Shown: positions 35,323 to 42,804, counted from the first letter of the stretch. The stretch is DNA of 64,000 nucleotides from Clostridium sp. CAG:567 (GCA_000437855.1 FR902206.1:7139-71138), one strand, 5' to 3'. Notes: generated by a model not told the origin, from the letters alone. A program made the numbers and translations.

Positions 35323-35574
35323 ATGACATATAAGGTAGCAGCGTATCTTCGTTTATCAAAAGAAGAATATAGTAATGAAAAAGAATCAAATAGCATAACT
35401 AATCAAAAATTAATTATAGATAATTATTTAAAAGAACATAGAGAATATAAATTAATTGATTATTATATAGATGATGGTTATTCGGGTACTAATTTTGATA
35501 GATTAGAATTAGAAAATAAAGTAAAATGTATTTATATTGATAAGAATAAAAATGTTAAAATTGATATTAAATAA
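35323..35574 (+). pseudogene. large serine recombinase, internally deleted
   Basis: The N-terminus is that of a large serine recombinase: VAAYLRLSKEEYSNEKESNSITNQ (catalytic Ser in LRLS), IDDGYSGTNFDR. Immediately after this it reads LELENKVKCIYIDKNKNVKIDIK and stops; that tail resembles the very C-terminus of the same family. About 400 residues between them, including the recombinase and zinc-ribbon domains, are gone in frame. It supports site-specific integration as the origin of the array. Confidence 0.7.
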
Positions 35575-35602
35575 AAAATTTAAAAGAAAGGAAGGATAAT
35601 AT

Positions 35603-36625
35603 ATGAATAATAAAAACTTACAAATAACTAATCATGATTTTTTAATATATAGGGATTCAAACAATGATATTAAGGTTAGCGTAATGTTAATAAATAACGA
35701 TATATGGCTTACACAAAATTTAATTTCAGAATTGTTTGGTGTAGGAAGAAGCACAATAACAGAACATATTAATAATATATTAAATAGTGGTGAACTTGAT
35801 GAAAATAACACCGTCGGAAAAACCGACGTTGATAATTCGAAAAAACCTGTAAAGATATATAACCTTGATATGATTATTGCAGTTGGATATAGAGTAAATT
35901 CAAAAAAAGCAACCAACTTTAGAATTTGGGCTACTAAAATATTAAAAGAATACATGATAAAAGGTGTAGTTATGGATGATGAAAGATTAAAAAATCCTAA
36001 TTACATATTTGGCGAAGATTATTTTGAAGAAACACTTGAAAGAATTAGAAATATTCGTTCGAGCGAGAGAAGATTCTATCAAAAAATAACAGATATATAT
36101 TCTTCTTGTAGTGTTGATTATGATAAAGATTCAGAAATAACAAAAGAATTTTTTAAAACAGTTCAAAATAAATTACATTATGCAATAACAGGTAATACTG
36201 CAGCCGAAATAATATATAACAGAGTTGATTCAGAAAAAGAAAATATGGGACTAACAAATTGGAAAAATTCTCCTGATGGACCAATTTATAAATATGATGT
36301 GGACATTGCAAAAAATTATCTAAATGAAAAGGAATTAAAAGATTTGAATAGAATTGTAACTATGTATTTAGACTATGCAGAATTACAAGCAGAAAATCAT
36401 AATGCTATGACGATGAAAGATTGGGTAGAAAAGTTGAATGCATTTTTGCAATTTAATGGTAAAGAAATATTACACAATGCTGGGAAAATATCGGCTAGTG
36501 TAGCAAAAGAATTAGCTTATAAAGAGTATGATAAATTTAAAGTTAAACAAGATAAATTATATAAATCAGACTTTGACAATTTTTTAAATGAAACAAGAAT
36601 GATAGAGAATGGAAGTGATAAATAA
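35603..36625 (+). CDS. RhuM-family protein
   Basis: 340 residues matching RhuM/YhgA-like virulence RhuM proteins: DIKVSVMLINNDIWLTQNLISELFGVGRSTITEHINNIL (HTH-like), then VGKTDVDNSKKPVKIYNLDMIIAVGYRVNS, RIWATKILKEYMIKG, and the C-terminal helical part (NKLHYAITGNTAAEIIYNR). RhuM genes are carried by many prophages and islands; the biochemical role is not known. GAAAGGAAGGATAATAT precedes the ATG. Its stop overlaps the ATG of mini-ORF 3 (TAATG), coupling it to the replacement rbgA start. Confidence 0.85.
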   Translation: MNNKNLQITNHDFLIYRDSNNDIKVSVMLINNDIWLTQNLISELFGVGRSTITEHINNILNSGELDENNTVGKTDVDNSKKPVKIYNLDMIIAVGYRVNSKKATNFRIWATKILKEYMIKGVVMDDERLKNPNYIFGEDYFEETLERIRNIRSSERRFYQKITDIYSSCSVDYDKDSEITKEFFKTVQNKLHYAITGNTAAEIIYNRVDSEKENMGLTNWKNSPDGPIYKYDVDIAKNYLNEKELKDLNRIVTMYLDYAELQAENHNAMTMKDWVEKLNAFLQFNGKEILHNAGKISASVAKELAYKEYDKFKVKQDKLYKSDFDNFLNETRMIENGSDK

Positions 36626-36713
36626 TGGATATGTACCAAAAAAGAGAAATGAGAAAAAATAAAAAAATGAACGAAGATACAAAAAGTTTATCATCTACGA
36701 GTATCAACTGGTA
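36612..36713 (+). repeat. 102-bp exact direct repeat, copy 1
   Basis: Identical base for base to 39286-39387. It begins with GAAGTGATAAATAATGG and ends with the core AACTGGTA. It contains a whole replacement rbgA start with its ribosome site. Sequence diverges at both sides immediately. Confidence 0.95.
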
Positions 36714-36714
36714 A
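36625..36714 (+). pseudogene. replacement rbgA start carried by E2 (mini-ORF 3)
   Basis: A 29-codon ORF starting MDMYQKREMRK and ending STSINW, then TAA. It overlaps the RhuM stop (TAATG). It ends in the same rbgA codons (N-W) and core as the other mini-ORFs. It is the same sequence as the start now fused to rbgA at 39299, which means E2 and E3 brought the same right end. Confidence 0.7.
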
Positions 36715-36752
36715 GTGGGGAGTTATGAAAAACAATAGAAAGGATGTGAATT

Positions 36753-37127
36753 ATGCTAGATAAAAATTATAAAGATATTATTAGTAATATTAAAGAAGAA
36801 ATTATAAATACGTAAATTAAAACTATGCAGGAAGTCAATAGTAATTTAATTATGTTGTATTTTAAATTAGGAAAAATTGTTTCAGAAAACAAACAATATG
36901 GAAATAATTTTACGAAGCAAGTGTCAACAGAACTTAAATTAACTTTTCCTAATATGAAAGGCCTTTCTGAAAGAAATATAAGGTCAATGAGATTATTCTA
37001 TGAAGAAAATGTTGAAGATGAAAAATGGCAACAGCTTGTTGCCAAATTACCTTGGGGACATAATCTATTATTAATTGAAAAAATTAAAGATAAGGGTATT
37101 AGAAAAATAAATTTTTATCATATATGA
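36753..37127 (+). pseudogene. DUF1016 (YhcG-type) nuclease, truncated
   Basis: ATG 36753 (AAAGGATGTGAATT before it) reads 20 codons to TAA at 36813. In the same frame the family sequence continues: VNSNLIMLYFKLGKIVSENK, TFPNMKGLSERNIRSMRLFYEE, LVAKLPWGHNLLLIEKIKDK, which is the DUF1016 N-terminal domain. The C-terminal PD-(D/E)XK nuclease domain is missing; the frame ends at 37127. A further 70 bp (to about 37200) holds only scrambled remains. Confidence 0.75.
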
Positions 37128-37201
37128 TTGATAATAGAAATGTACTCATAACTAAAAAAGATTTTTTAATGAACTAAAACAAATTGTATAAGGAGATAGA
37201 A

Positions 37202-38230
37202 ATGAGATATATAGATAGTGTTAATAAAGAGATAAAAGATTATTTTAAAATATTAGAGCCAGATTTTCCAGAATGGTTAAATGAGTATATAGATACAAAA
37301 GAATTGTTATCACAGCAATATATAAGTGTGACTTGTGGTACTATATATTCTGATTTGTTTGAAAGTGATTTTTTCTTTTCAAGTTTAGACCATTCAGTAG
37401 CAGTTGCTTTAATAGTGTGGCATTTTACTCGTGATAAAAAACAGACTTTATCAGGTTTATTCCACGATATAGCAACTCCTGCATTTAAACATTGTGTGGA
37501 TTTCTTAAATGGAGATCATATGACACAAGAATCAACAGAGGACTTAACAACAGAAATTATTAAAAATTCTGATGAAATAATGAAATTGCTAAAAAGAGAT
37601 AATATTGAAATATCAGAAGTAGATAATTATCATATTTATCCTATTGCTGATAATGATACTCCAAAATTATCTGCTGATAGATTAGAGTATTCTTTATCTA
37701 ATGCTTTATTTACTTATAAACTATTAGGTTATGAAAATATTAAAGAAATGTATGATGATATTGAAATACAAACAAATGAAGAAAAAGAAATAGAACTAGG
37801 ATTTAAAACTAAAAAAATTGCTAGGAATTTTGTCAAAGTCACTAGCAGATTATCTGTTATTTATCGTGAAGATAGAACAAGATATTCTATGCAACTAATT
37901 GCAGATATATTGAAAAAATTAAGTGAAGAAAATAAAATAACAAAGCAAGATTTATATAGACTAAAAGAAAGCAATGTAATAGATGTTATTGAAAAATCTA
38001 AATATAAAGATATATTTAATATTTGGAAAAAAGCAAAAAAGGTAAAAGTATCAAAAGAAAAACCTCAAAATGTTTACTATGTAAATCACGGGGCAAAAGT
38101 AAGATATATCGACCCATTATTTAATGGAAAAAGAATGTCTGAATCTTGTAAAATTGCTAAAAAGTTGATAGATAATAATTTAGCATACGATATGGATAAA
38201 TATGTATATTTAGATTTTAAATTAGATTAG
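37202..38230 (+). CDS. HD-domain phosphohydrolase
   Basis: 342 residues from ATG 37202 (AAGGAGATAGA upstream). The HD signature is FFFSSLDHSVAVALIVWHFTRDKKQTLSGLFHDIATPAFKHCVDFLNGDHMTQESTED, with metal ligands H…HD…D; a third Asp lies in SADRLEYSLSNALF. The C-terminal 100 residues (YYVNHGAKVRYIDPLFNGKRMSE) are not part of the HD fold. It looks like dGTPase- or nucleotidase-type HD proteins carried on mobile elements. It is intact, followed 12 bp later by the DUF1653 gene. Confidence 0.75.
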   Translation: MRYIDSVNKEIKDYFKILEPDFPEWLNEYIDTKELLSQQYISVTCGTIYSDLFESDFFFSSLDHSVAVALIVWHFTRDKKQTLSGLFHDIATPAFKHCVDFLNGDHMTQESTEDLTTEIIKNSDEIMKLLKRDNIEISEVDNYHIYPIADNDTPKLSADRLEYSLSNALFTYKLLGYENIKEMYDDIEIQTNEEKEIELGFKTKKIARNFVKVTSRLSVIYREDRTRYSMQLIADILKKLSEENKITKQDLYRLKESNVIDVIEKSKYKDIFNIWKKAKKVKVSKEKPQNVYYVNHGAKVRYIDPLFNGKRMSESCKIAKKLIDNNLAYDMDKYVYLDFKLD

Positions 38231-38242
38231 GAGGAATTATTT

Positions 38243-38533
38243 ATGGAAAGAAAATTTAATAAGGGAGATATCGTTCAACATTTTAAGAGAGAAAAAATGA
38301 CAGAGGAACAATTAAAAGAAGAACCAAATTTATATTTATATGAAATTATTGGTACTGCAAGACATACTGAGAATAAGGAAGAATTAATGATTTATAAACC
38401 TTTATATTCAACTGAATGTACAAACGGAGTTGATTTTGCTTCAAGACCATTAAATATGTTTATGTCAGAAGTAGATCGTGAAAAGTATCCAGAAATTAAA
38501 CAAAAATATAGATTTGAACTTCATGAAAATTAA
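38243..38533 (+). CDS. DUF1653 domain protein
   Basis: 96 residues with the DUF1653 pattern: KGDIVQHFKREKM … YLYEIIGTARHTENKEELMIYKPLYS … FASRPLNMFMSEVDREKYP … YRFELH. Small proteins of this family occur widely on plasmids and in genomes, with no known function. GGAGGAATTATTT precedes the ATG. Co-transcribed with the HD gene. Confidence 0.85.
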   Translation: MERKFNKGDIVQHFKREKMTEEQLKEEPNLYLYEIIGTARHTENKEELMIYKPLYSTECTNGVDFASRPLNMFMSEVDREKYPEIKQKYRFELHEN

Positions 38534-38565
38534 AAGTATAAAAATTAAATGGAGATGTTTTAAAA

Positions 38566-39075
38566 ATGAATAAGACATTTGAATTTTTAAAACATAAAAC
38601 ACAAGTGAACTTTATTTCAACTATTGATAGAGATTATTTTGTAAGATACACTTGTACAGAAAAATATAATGGTACTGAATTATTTCAATCATTCGCAGAG
38701 GGAGAAGTCACACCAGAACAATGTCACGCTATTGGAGTTAGACTTGCCGAAGAAATGTGGAAAGATAGATTTGAAGTTATTGTCAGTACACATCTTAATA
38801 GTAATCACTATCATAATCACTTTGTAATAAACTCTGTATCATTTAAAGATGGAAAAAGATATTATGATAAAAGAGAAACTTATGCAGAATTAAGAAGATT
38901 ATCAGATTCTTTATGTGAGGAATATGGCTTATCAGTTATACAAGAAAAACCATGTAGAAATAGTAAGATAAACTATGCTAATTATCAAAAAAATACTAAT
39001 AACAAAGTTAATTATTATTCTATTGCAAAAGAAAACTTAGATAAGGAAAAAATCAATTCATATAATTTGGAATGA
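38566..39075 (+). pseudogene. MobA/MobL-type relaxase remnant
   Basis: Reads as a piece of a conjugative relaxase. FAEGEVTPEQCHAIGVRLAEEMW is followed by the three-His metal motif VSTHLNSNHYHNHFVINSVSFKDGK, then AELRRLSDSLCEEYGLSVIQ. The N-terminal catalytic Tyr region is replaced by a short foreign start (MNKTFEFLKHKTQVNF). The frame ends at TGA 39073 after …KINSYNLE, which already belongs to the recombinase piece that continues beyond. Hence the relaxase has lost both ends. Confidence 0.75.
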
Positions 39076-39249
39076 TTAGAACATTTTAAAAATATTAAAA
39101 AACTAGATAAGATAGACAGAAATATAGTTGATAGTTATATTTCAAATATATATGTCAATGAAGATGGAAGCATAGATATTATTTTTAGATATAATGAACA
39201 ATATAAAATTGCATTAGAGTATCTTAAAACACAAAAAAATATGATATAA
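39076..39249 (+). pseudogene. C-terminus of a large serine recombinase
   Basis: In frame with the relaxase remnant after a TGA. It reads LEHFKNIKKLDKIDRNIVDSYISNIYVNEDGSIDIIFRYNEQYKIALEYL, which is the typical C-terminal end of clostridial large serine recombinases. It stops at 39249, 37 bp before the 102-bp repeat. A motif ACGACTTA (39265-39272), seen in the left arms of E1, lies between them. Confidence 0.65.
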
Positions 39250-39285
39250 TATATAAGTGGAAAAACGACTTAATAAAAAAAGAAA

Positions 39286-39387
39286 GAAGTGATAAATAAT
39301 GGATATGTACCAAAAAAGAGAAATGAGAAAAAATAAAAAAATGAACGAAGATACAAAAAGTTTATCATCTACGAGTATCAACTGGTA
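39286..39387 (+). repeat. 102-bp exact direct repeat, copy 2
   Basis: Identical to 36612-36713. It supplies the ribosome site, ATG (39299) and first codons now joined to rbgA. To the right of the core the sequence continues into TATCCA…GGACATATGG, the rbgA Y-P-G-H-M codons, not into element DNA. Confidence 0.95.
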
Positions 39388-39406
39388 TCCACGGACATAT
39401 GGCTAA
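39299..39406 (+). pseudogene. E3-supplied rbgA N-terminus, out of frame by one base
   Basis: ATG 39299 reads MDMYQKREMRK … STSINWYPRTYG and stops at TAA 39404-39406. Removing the C at 39392 restores …INWYPGHMAKTKKQ and joins it to RbgA. Ribosome site GAAGTGAT is eight bases upstream of the ATG, and a TATAAT box lies at 39244-39249. Either a true frameshift or an assembly error; both readings leave the body of the GTPase translatable. Confidence 0.75.
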
Positions 39407-40271
39407 AACAAAAAAGCAAATAATAGAAGATTTAAAACTAATTGATATAGTTGCAGAAATATTAGATGCACGTATACCACTTGCTAGTCAAAATCCTGAT
39501 ATAAAAGAAATTATAAAAAATAAAAAAAGGCTAGTTATTTTAAATAAATGTGACTTGTCTGGCGAAAAAGAAAATAAGAAGTGGATAGAATATTTTGAAA
39601 AAAATAATATTCCTGCGGTTTTAGTTGATTCAGTATCAGGAAAAGGAATACAAGAAGTAACAAAAAAAATAGAGCAAATTTATGATAACGACAAGCATGA
39701 AAGCAAGGGAAGAGTTGGAAAATCAATAAGAATAATGATTTTAGGAATACCAAACGTAGGAAAATCATCATTTATAAATAGAATTGCTAAAAGAACAGCA
39801 GCTCAAACAGGAAATAAACCAGGTGTTACAAGAAAAAAACAATGGATAAGAGTATCAGATAGAATAGAATTATTAGATACTCCTGGCGTTTTATGGCCTA
39901 AAATAAATAATGAGAAAATAGGAATGTATTTAGCTTTTACAGGAACTATTAAAGATGATGTTTTACAGACAGAGGAAATTGGTTTTGAACTATTAAAAAC
40001 TATGATTAAAAATTATATGCAAAACTTAATAGAAAGGTATAAACTAAGTGAGGAGCAAATAAAAAATATAATACAAAACCAAGAATTAGGAGAAAATGAA
40101 AAAGTATTAGAAATTATGAATATGATTGGCAAAAAAAGAGGAGCTGTTATTTCTGGTGAAGAAATAAACATAGAAAAAGTTGCTAATATTTTGATAGATG
40201 ATTTTAGAAGCGGAAGGTTAGGCAGAATTACTCTTGAAAAACTAGAAGGAGAAGAAATTGGAAATATTTAA
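39399..40271 (+). CDS. rbgA: ribosome biogenesis GTPase RbgA (YlqF)
   Basis: A circularly permuted GTPase: G4 LNKCDLSG (about 45), G5 VDSVSGKG, G1 GIPNVGKSSFINRI (about 120), G3 LLDTPGVLWP, then the C-terminal RNA-binding helical domain. RbgA acts in late 50S assembly and is essential in Bacillus. The coordinates give the frame from the internal ATG 39399. The expected N-terminus (…INWYPGHMAK) lies upstream and is fused to the E3-supplied start at 39299, but one extra C at 39392 breaks the frame (CCA-C-GGA). The upstream frame ends at 39406, overlapping ATG 39399, so re-initiation is possible. The body is otherwise intact. Confidence 0.9.
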   Translation: MAKTKKQIIEDLKLIDIVAEILDARIPLASQNPDIKEIIKNKKRLVILNKCDLSGEKENKKWIEYFEKNNIPAVLVDSVSGKGIQEVTKKIEQIYDNDKHESKGRVGKSIRIMILGIPNVGKSSFINRIAKRTAAQTGNKPGVTRKKQWIRVSDRIELLDTPGVLWPKINNEKIGMYLAFTGTIKDDVLQTEEIGFELLKTMIKNYMQNLIERYKLSEEQIKNIIQNQELGENEKVLEIMNMIGKKRGAVISGEEINIEKVANILIDDFRSGRLGRITLEKLEGEEIGNI

Positions 40272-40644
40272 TAGAAATAAAAAAATAGAAGAAATAAACC
40301 AAATGTCACCATTAACATGGGCTTATGTTGGAGATTGCGTATATGAGTTATACATCCGTACAAAATTAGTAGATACTACAAGATTAAAGCCACACGAATT
40401 ACATATAAAATCAATAAAATATGTAAAGGCTAAAGCACAGGCAGAAACATTAAAAGATATTGAAAATAGTCTTACAGAAGAGGAAAAAGAAATTGCTAGA
40501 AGAGGAAGAAATACACAAACTCACCATATTGCTAAAAATGCAAGTATGCAGGACTATATGTATGCAACAGCATTTGAAGCTCTAATAGGATATTTGTACT
40601 TAACTAAACAAGACGAGAGGTTAAAAGAGATATTAAACATATAA
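40258..40644 (+). CDS. mrnC: mini-ribonuclease III
   Basis: 128 residues of the Mini-III fold: SPLTWAYVGDCVYELYIRTKLV (RNase III-like active-site Asp in YVGDCVYE), AQAETLKDIENSLTEEEKEIARRGRN, and ATAFEALIGYLYLT (second acidic site). It has no double-stranded RNA-binding domain, as expected. It matures 23S rRNA in Bacillus. It starts at TTG 40258 inside the end of rbgA (14-bp overlap, AAGGAGAAGAAA before it), so translation is coupled to rbgA. Confidence 0.92.
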   Translation: MEIFNRNKKIEEINQMSPLTWAYVGDCVYELYIRTKLVDTTRLKPHELHIKSIKYVKAKAQAETLKDIENSLTEEEKEIARRGRNTQTHHIAKNASMQDYMYATAFEALIGYLYLTKQDERLKEILNI

Positions 40645-40662
40645 AATTTATATGTGCTTGTA

Positions 40663-40691
40663 TTGACTAAAATATACAAATGTGGTATATT
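40663..40691 (+). promoter_or_regulatory. promoter of tRNA-Glu
   Basis: TTGACT (40663-40668) and TATATT (40686-40691) with 17-bp spacing, 17 bp before the tRNA. Confidence 0.7.
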
Positions 40692-40708
40692 AATAAAGCA
40701 AGTTAAAA

Positions 40709-40783
40709 GGCCCCTTGGTCAAGCGGTTAAGACGCAGCCCTCTCAAGGCTGAATCATGGGTTCGATTCCCGTAGGGGTCACCA
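40709..40783 (+). tRNA. tRNA-Glu (CTC anticodon)
   Basis: A full cloverleaf with encoded CCA: acceptor GGCCCCT/AGGGGTC, D arm GGTCAAGCGGTTAAGAC, anticodon stem CAGCC/GGCTG with loop CTCTCAA (anticodon CTC, reading GAG), and T arm TGGGTTCGATTCCCG. 75 nt including CCA. Confidence 0.95.
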
Positions 40784-40790
40784 AAAGAAA

Positions 40791-40824
40791 AAGATGGAAA
40801 GCTTAAAAACTTTCCATCTTTTTT
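40791..40824. terminator. terminator shared by tRNA-Glu and the 61-aa gene
   Basis: A stem of AAGATGGAAAG with CTTTCCATCTT, a short AT loop, then TTTTTT on the plus strand. The minus-strand gene ends three bases beyond it; AAAGAAAAAGA on that side gives T-richness for the minus strand. Confidence 0.85.
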
Positions 40825-40827
40825 GCG

Positions 40828-41013
40828 TTACTGAGGAGCCTTTACCTGACGAAACTTCGTAACGACTTTTTTTTCGGTAGTGCGTTTGTTTACCTTTTTG
40901 GTAGAACCTTGAGGAACTCCCAAAAAAGTTGCCGGTTGAGAAGCGTCCATTTTGATTTTAGCAATAATTTTATTATTGCCAGCCTGCGGAGATAACTTGA
41001 GAATGTCACTCAT
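40828..41013 (-). CDS. 61-aa basic protein of foreign-looking composition
   Basis: MSDILKLSPQAGNNK… to …FRQVKAPQ. ATG 41013 has AAAAGGAGCGT upstream on the minus strand at good spacing. Net charge is about +10 with many Lys/Arg and Thr, no Cys and no membrane segment. Its G+C and codon use (GCG, CCG, CGC, GGC codons) differ sharply from every neighbour. It sits between a tRNA terminator and the recN promoter, a common landing spot. I do not recognise it; a phage or small nucleic-acid-binding protein is possible. It is not a piece of phiX174 as far as I can tell. Confidence 0.5.
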   Translation of the reverse strand: MSDILKLSPQAGNNKIIAKIKMDASQPATFLGVPQGSTKKVNKRTTEKKVVTKFRQVKAPQ

Positions 41014-41092
41014 ACACAATACGCTCCTTTTTTTTCACACTTGTGAATGGAATGAGTAGATCATGATTTTTGTAAAAAGTAAATAAAAGCAA

Positions 41093-41120
41093 TTGACAAA
41101 ACAAAAATTTGGTATATAAT
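41093..41120 (+). promoter_or_regulatory. promoter of recN
   Basis: TTGACA (41093-41098) and TATAAT (41115-41120), spacing 16. Just downstream, AATATAC…GTATATT (41124-41149) forms an inverted repeat that could be an operator; I cannot match it to a clostridial LexA box. Confidence 0.7.
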
Positions 41121-41161
41121 ACAAATATACAAACATTAATTCGTATATTAAGGAGGACTAA

Positions 41162-42784
41162 ATGGTTACTACTTTACATATAAAAAACGTTGGAATTATA
41201 GATGATTTGAGTATTGATTTAAATAATGGGTTTAACGTACTAACTGGTGAAACAGGAGCTGGAAAAACGTTAATAATTGGTTCACTTGCAATTTTAGCAG
41301 GTGGAAGATTTTCAAAAGAAATGATTAGAAATGGAGAAGAATTTTCTTATGTAGAAGCAAATTTTTATTGTCCAAACAATGAAGTGGCTGTTGATGGCAA
41401 TATTATTGTATCAAGAGAAATACATTTAAATGGTAGAAATTCTTGCAAAATAAATGGTAGATTAATTACAGTAAATGAATTAAAAGAGTTTATGAGTAAA
41501 ATTATAGATATACATGGGCAACATGATAGTCAACTAATATTAAATCCAATGCAACACATAATATATCTAGATAAATTTATTGGGAAAGAATTGAATGAAA
41601 GTGTATGTGAGTACATAAAAAAGCTTGAAGAGTATAATAAATTAAAGCAAGAACTAAAGAATACTTATGGAGAAGATCAAGAAAAAGAAAGAAGATTAGA
41701 TTTATTACGTTATCAATATAATGAAATAGAACAAGCAAAATTAAAACAAAATGAAGAAGAAGAATTACAAAATAAGCATAAAATGATGCAAAACGCAGAA
41801 AAGCTAAAAGATAATTTATTTGAAATAGATACAAATTTAAATGAAAATGCAATAATTGCCATAAGTAATTCAATACGTAGTTTAGAAAAAATACAAGATT
41901 GTGGGAAAGAGTATAGTGAAAAATTAAGTATATTAAAAAATAGTTATTATGATATACAAGAACTTGCAAGAGATTTAAGCTATATGAGAGAAGAAGTAGA
42001 CTTTGACGAAAACGAAAGAAATCAAATAGAAAATAGACTTGATTTGATTTTTTCATTGAAAAGAAAATATGGTAATACAATTACAGAAATATTAGAGTTT
42101 AGAAATAAAATTGAAAATGAAATAAATAAAATAGAAAATTTAGATGAATATCATAACAAAATAAAAATTCAAATAAAGAATTTAGAACAAGAATTATTTA
42201 AAATTGCAAATCAAATGAGTAATGTCAGAACTAAATATGCAGAAACATTATCAAAAAAAATCAATCAAGAACTAAAAGATTTAGAAATGCCAAATGCTAA
42301 ATTTGAAATAAAAATAAATAAAACAGAAAGATTTTGCGAAAATGGAATCGATGAAGTTGAATTTATGATTTGCACAAATGTTGGAGAAGGGCTAAAACCT
42401 CTTACCAAAATCGCTTCAGGAGGAGAAATGGCAAGAATAATGCTTGCAATAAAAAATGTACTTGCAGATGTTGATGAAGTTAGTACATTAGTATTTGATG
42501 AAATAGATACAGGAATTAGTGGAAAAGCATCAAAAGCAGTGGCTGAAAAAATGAAATCAATTGCAGAATTACATCAAGTAATTTGTATTACACATTTGCC
42601 GTCAATTGCAGCTAGAGGAGATTATAATTATTATATAAGCAAACAAACGAAAGAAAATAAAACATATACAAGTATAAAATTATTAAATGAAGATGAGACA
42701 ATAGAAGAAATTGCAAGAATTTCATCAGGAGAAGTGACAGAAATAGCTAAAGCACATGCAAAAGAATTAAGAAAGGCATCATGA
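41162..42784 (+). CDS. recN: DNA repair protein RecN
   Basis: 540 residues of an SMC-like ATPase. Head pieces: N-terminal GETGAGKTLIIGSLAILAGGR (Walker A, about 30) and C-terminal LTKIASGGEMARIMLAIK (signature, about 415) plus STLVFDEIDTGISGKASKAVAEKM (Walker B). The middle is a coiled coil rich in Glu/Lys/Asn. IDIHGQHDSQLIL near 117 is the usual RecN motif. Role: early organiser of double-strand break repair. AAGGAGGACTA precedes the ATG. Monocistronic. Confidence 0.96.
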   Translation: MVTTLHIKNVGIIDDLSIDLNNGFNVLTGETGAGKTLIIGSLAILAGGRFSKEMIRNGEEFSYVEANFYCPNNEVAVDGNIIVSREIHLNGRNSCKINGRLITVNELKEFMSKIIDIHGQHDSQLILNPMQHIIYLDKFIGKELNESVCEYIKKLEEYNKLKQELKNTYGEDQEKERRLDLLRYQYNEIEQAKLKQNEEEELQNKHKMMQNAEKLKDNLFEIDTNLNENAIIAISNSIRSLEKIQDCGKEYSEKLSILKNSYYDIQELARDLSYMREEVDFDENERNQIENRLDLIFSLKRKYGNTITEILEFRNKIENEINKIENLDEYHNKIKIQIKNLEQELFKIANQMSNVRTKYAETLSKKINQELKDLEMPNAKFEIKINKTERFCENGIDEVEFMICTNVGEGLKPLTKIASGGEMARIMLAIKNVLADVDEVSTLVFDEIDTGISGKASKAVAEKMKSIAELHQVICITHLPSIAARGDYNYYISKQTKENKTYTSIKLLNEDETIEEIARISSGEVTEIAKAHAKELRKAS

Positions 42785-42804
42785 TAATAGTTTTTATAAA
42801 ATTT

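Larger units (their letters stand above)
34456..36713 (+). mobile_element. insertion segment E2 in rbgA
   Basis: About 2.25 kb between core copies at 34456-34463 and 36706-36713. Left arm homologous to E1; right end a different replacement rbgA start. Cargo: uracil-DNA glycosylase, a serine-recombinase remnant, RhuM. The recombinase has lost its centre, so the segment cannot excise by itself. Confidence 0.6.
36706..39387 (+). mobile_element. insertion segment E3 in rbgA
   Basis: About 2.67 kb between core copies at 36706-36713 and 39380-39387. Its left end (GTGGGGAGTTATG…) lacks the arm seen in E1 and E2. Cargo is mostly broken: DUF1016 stub, HD protein, DUF1653 protein, relaxase stub, serine-recombinase C-terminus. 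The recombinase end sits next to the right boundary, the usual place in such elements. Probably the newest insertion, or a duplication made by recombination across the 102-bp repeat. Confidence 0.6.

Noticed and set aside
32696..39075. TGA codons where Trp is expected in two genes (DinD remnant, recombinase tail), suggesting TGA = Trp
   Set aside because: Both genes are truncated in other ways and an intact gene (recN) ends with TGA at the normal family length. Simple G-to-A decay is enough.
40828..41013. phiX174 spike-in sequence as the source of the GC-richer ORF
   Set aside because: The encoded protein does not match the phiX174 proteins I can recall, although another contaminant is not excluded.
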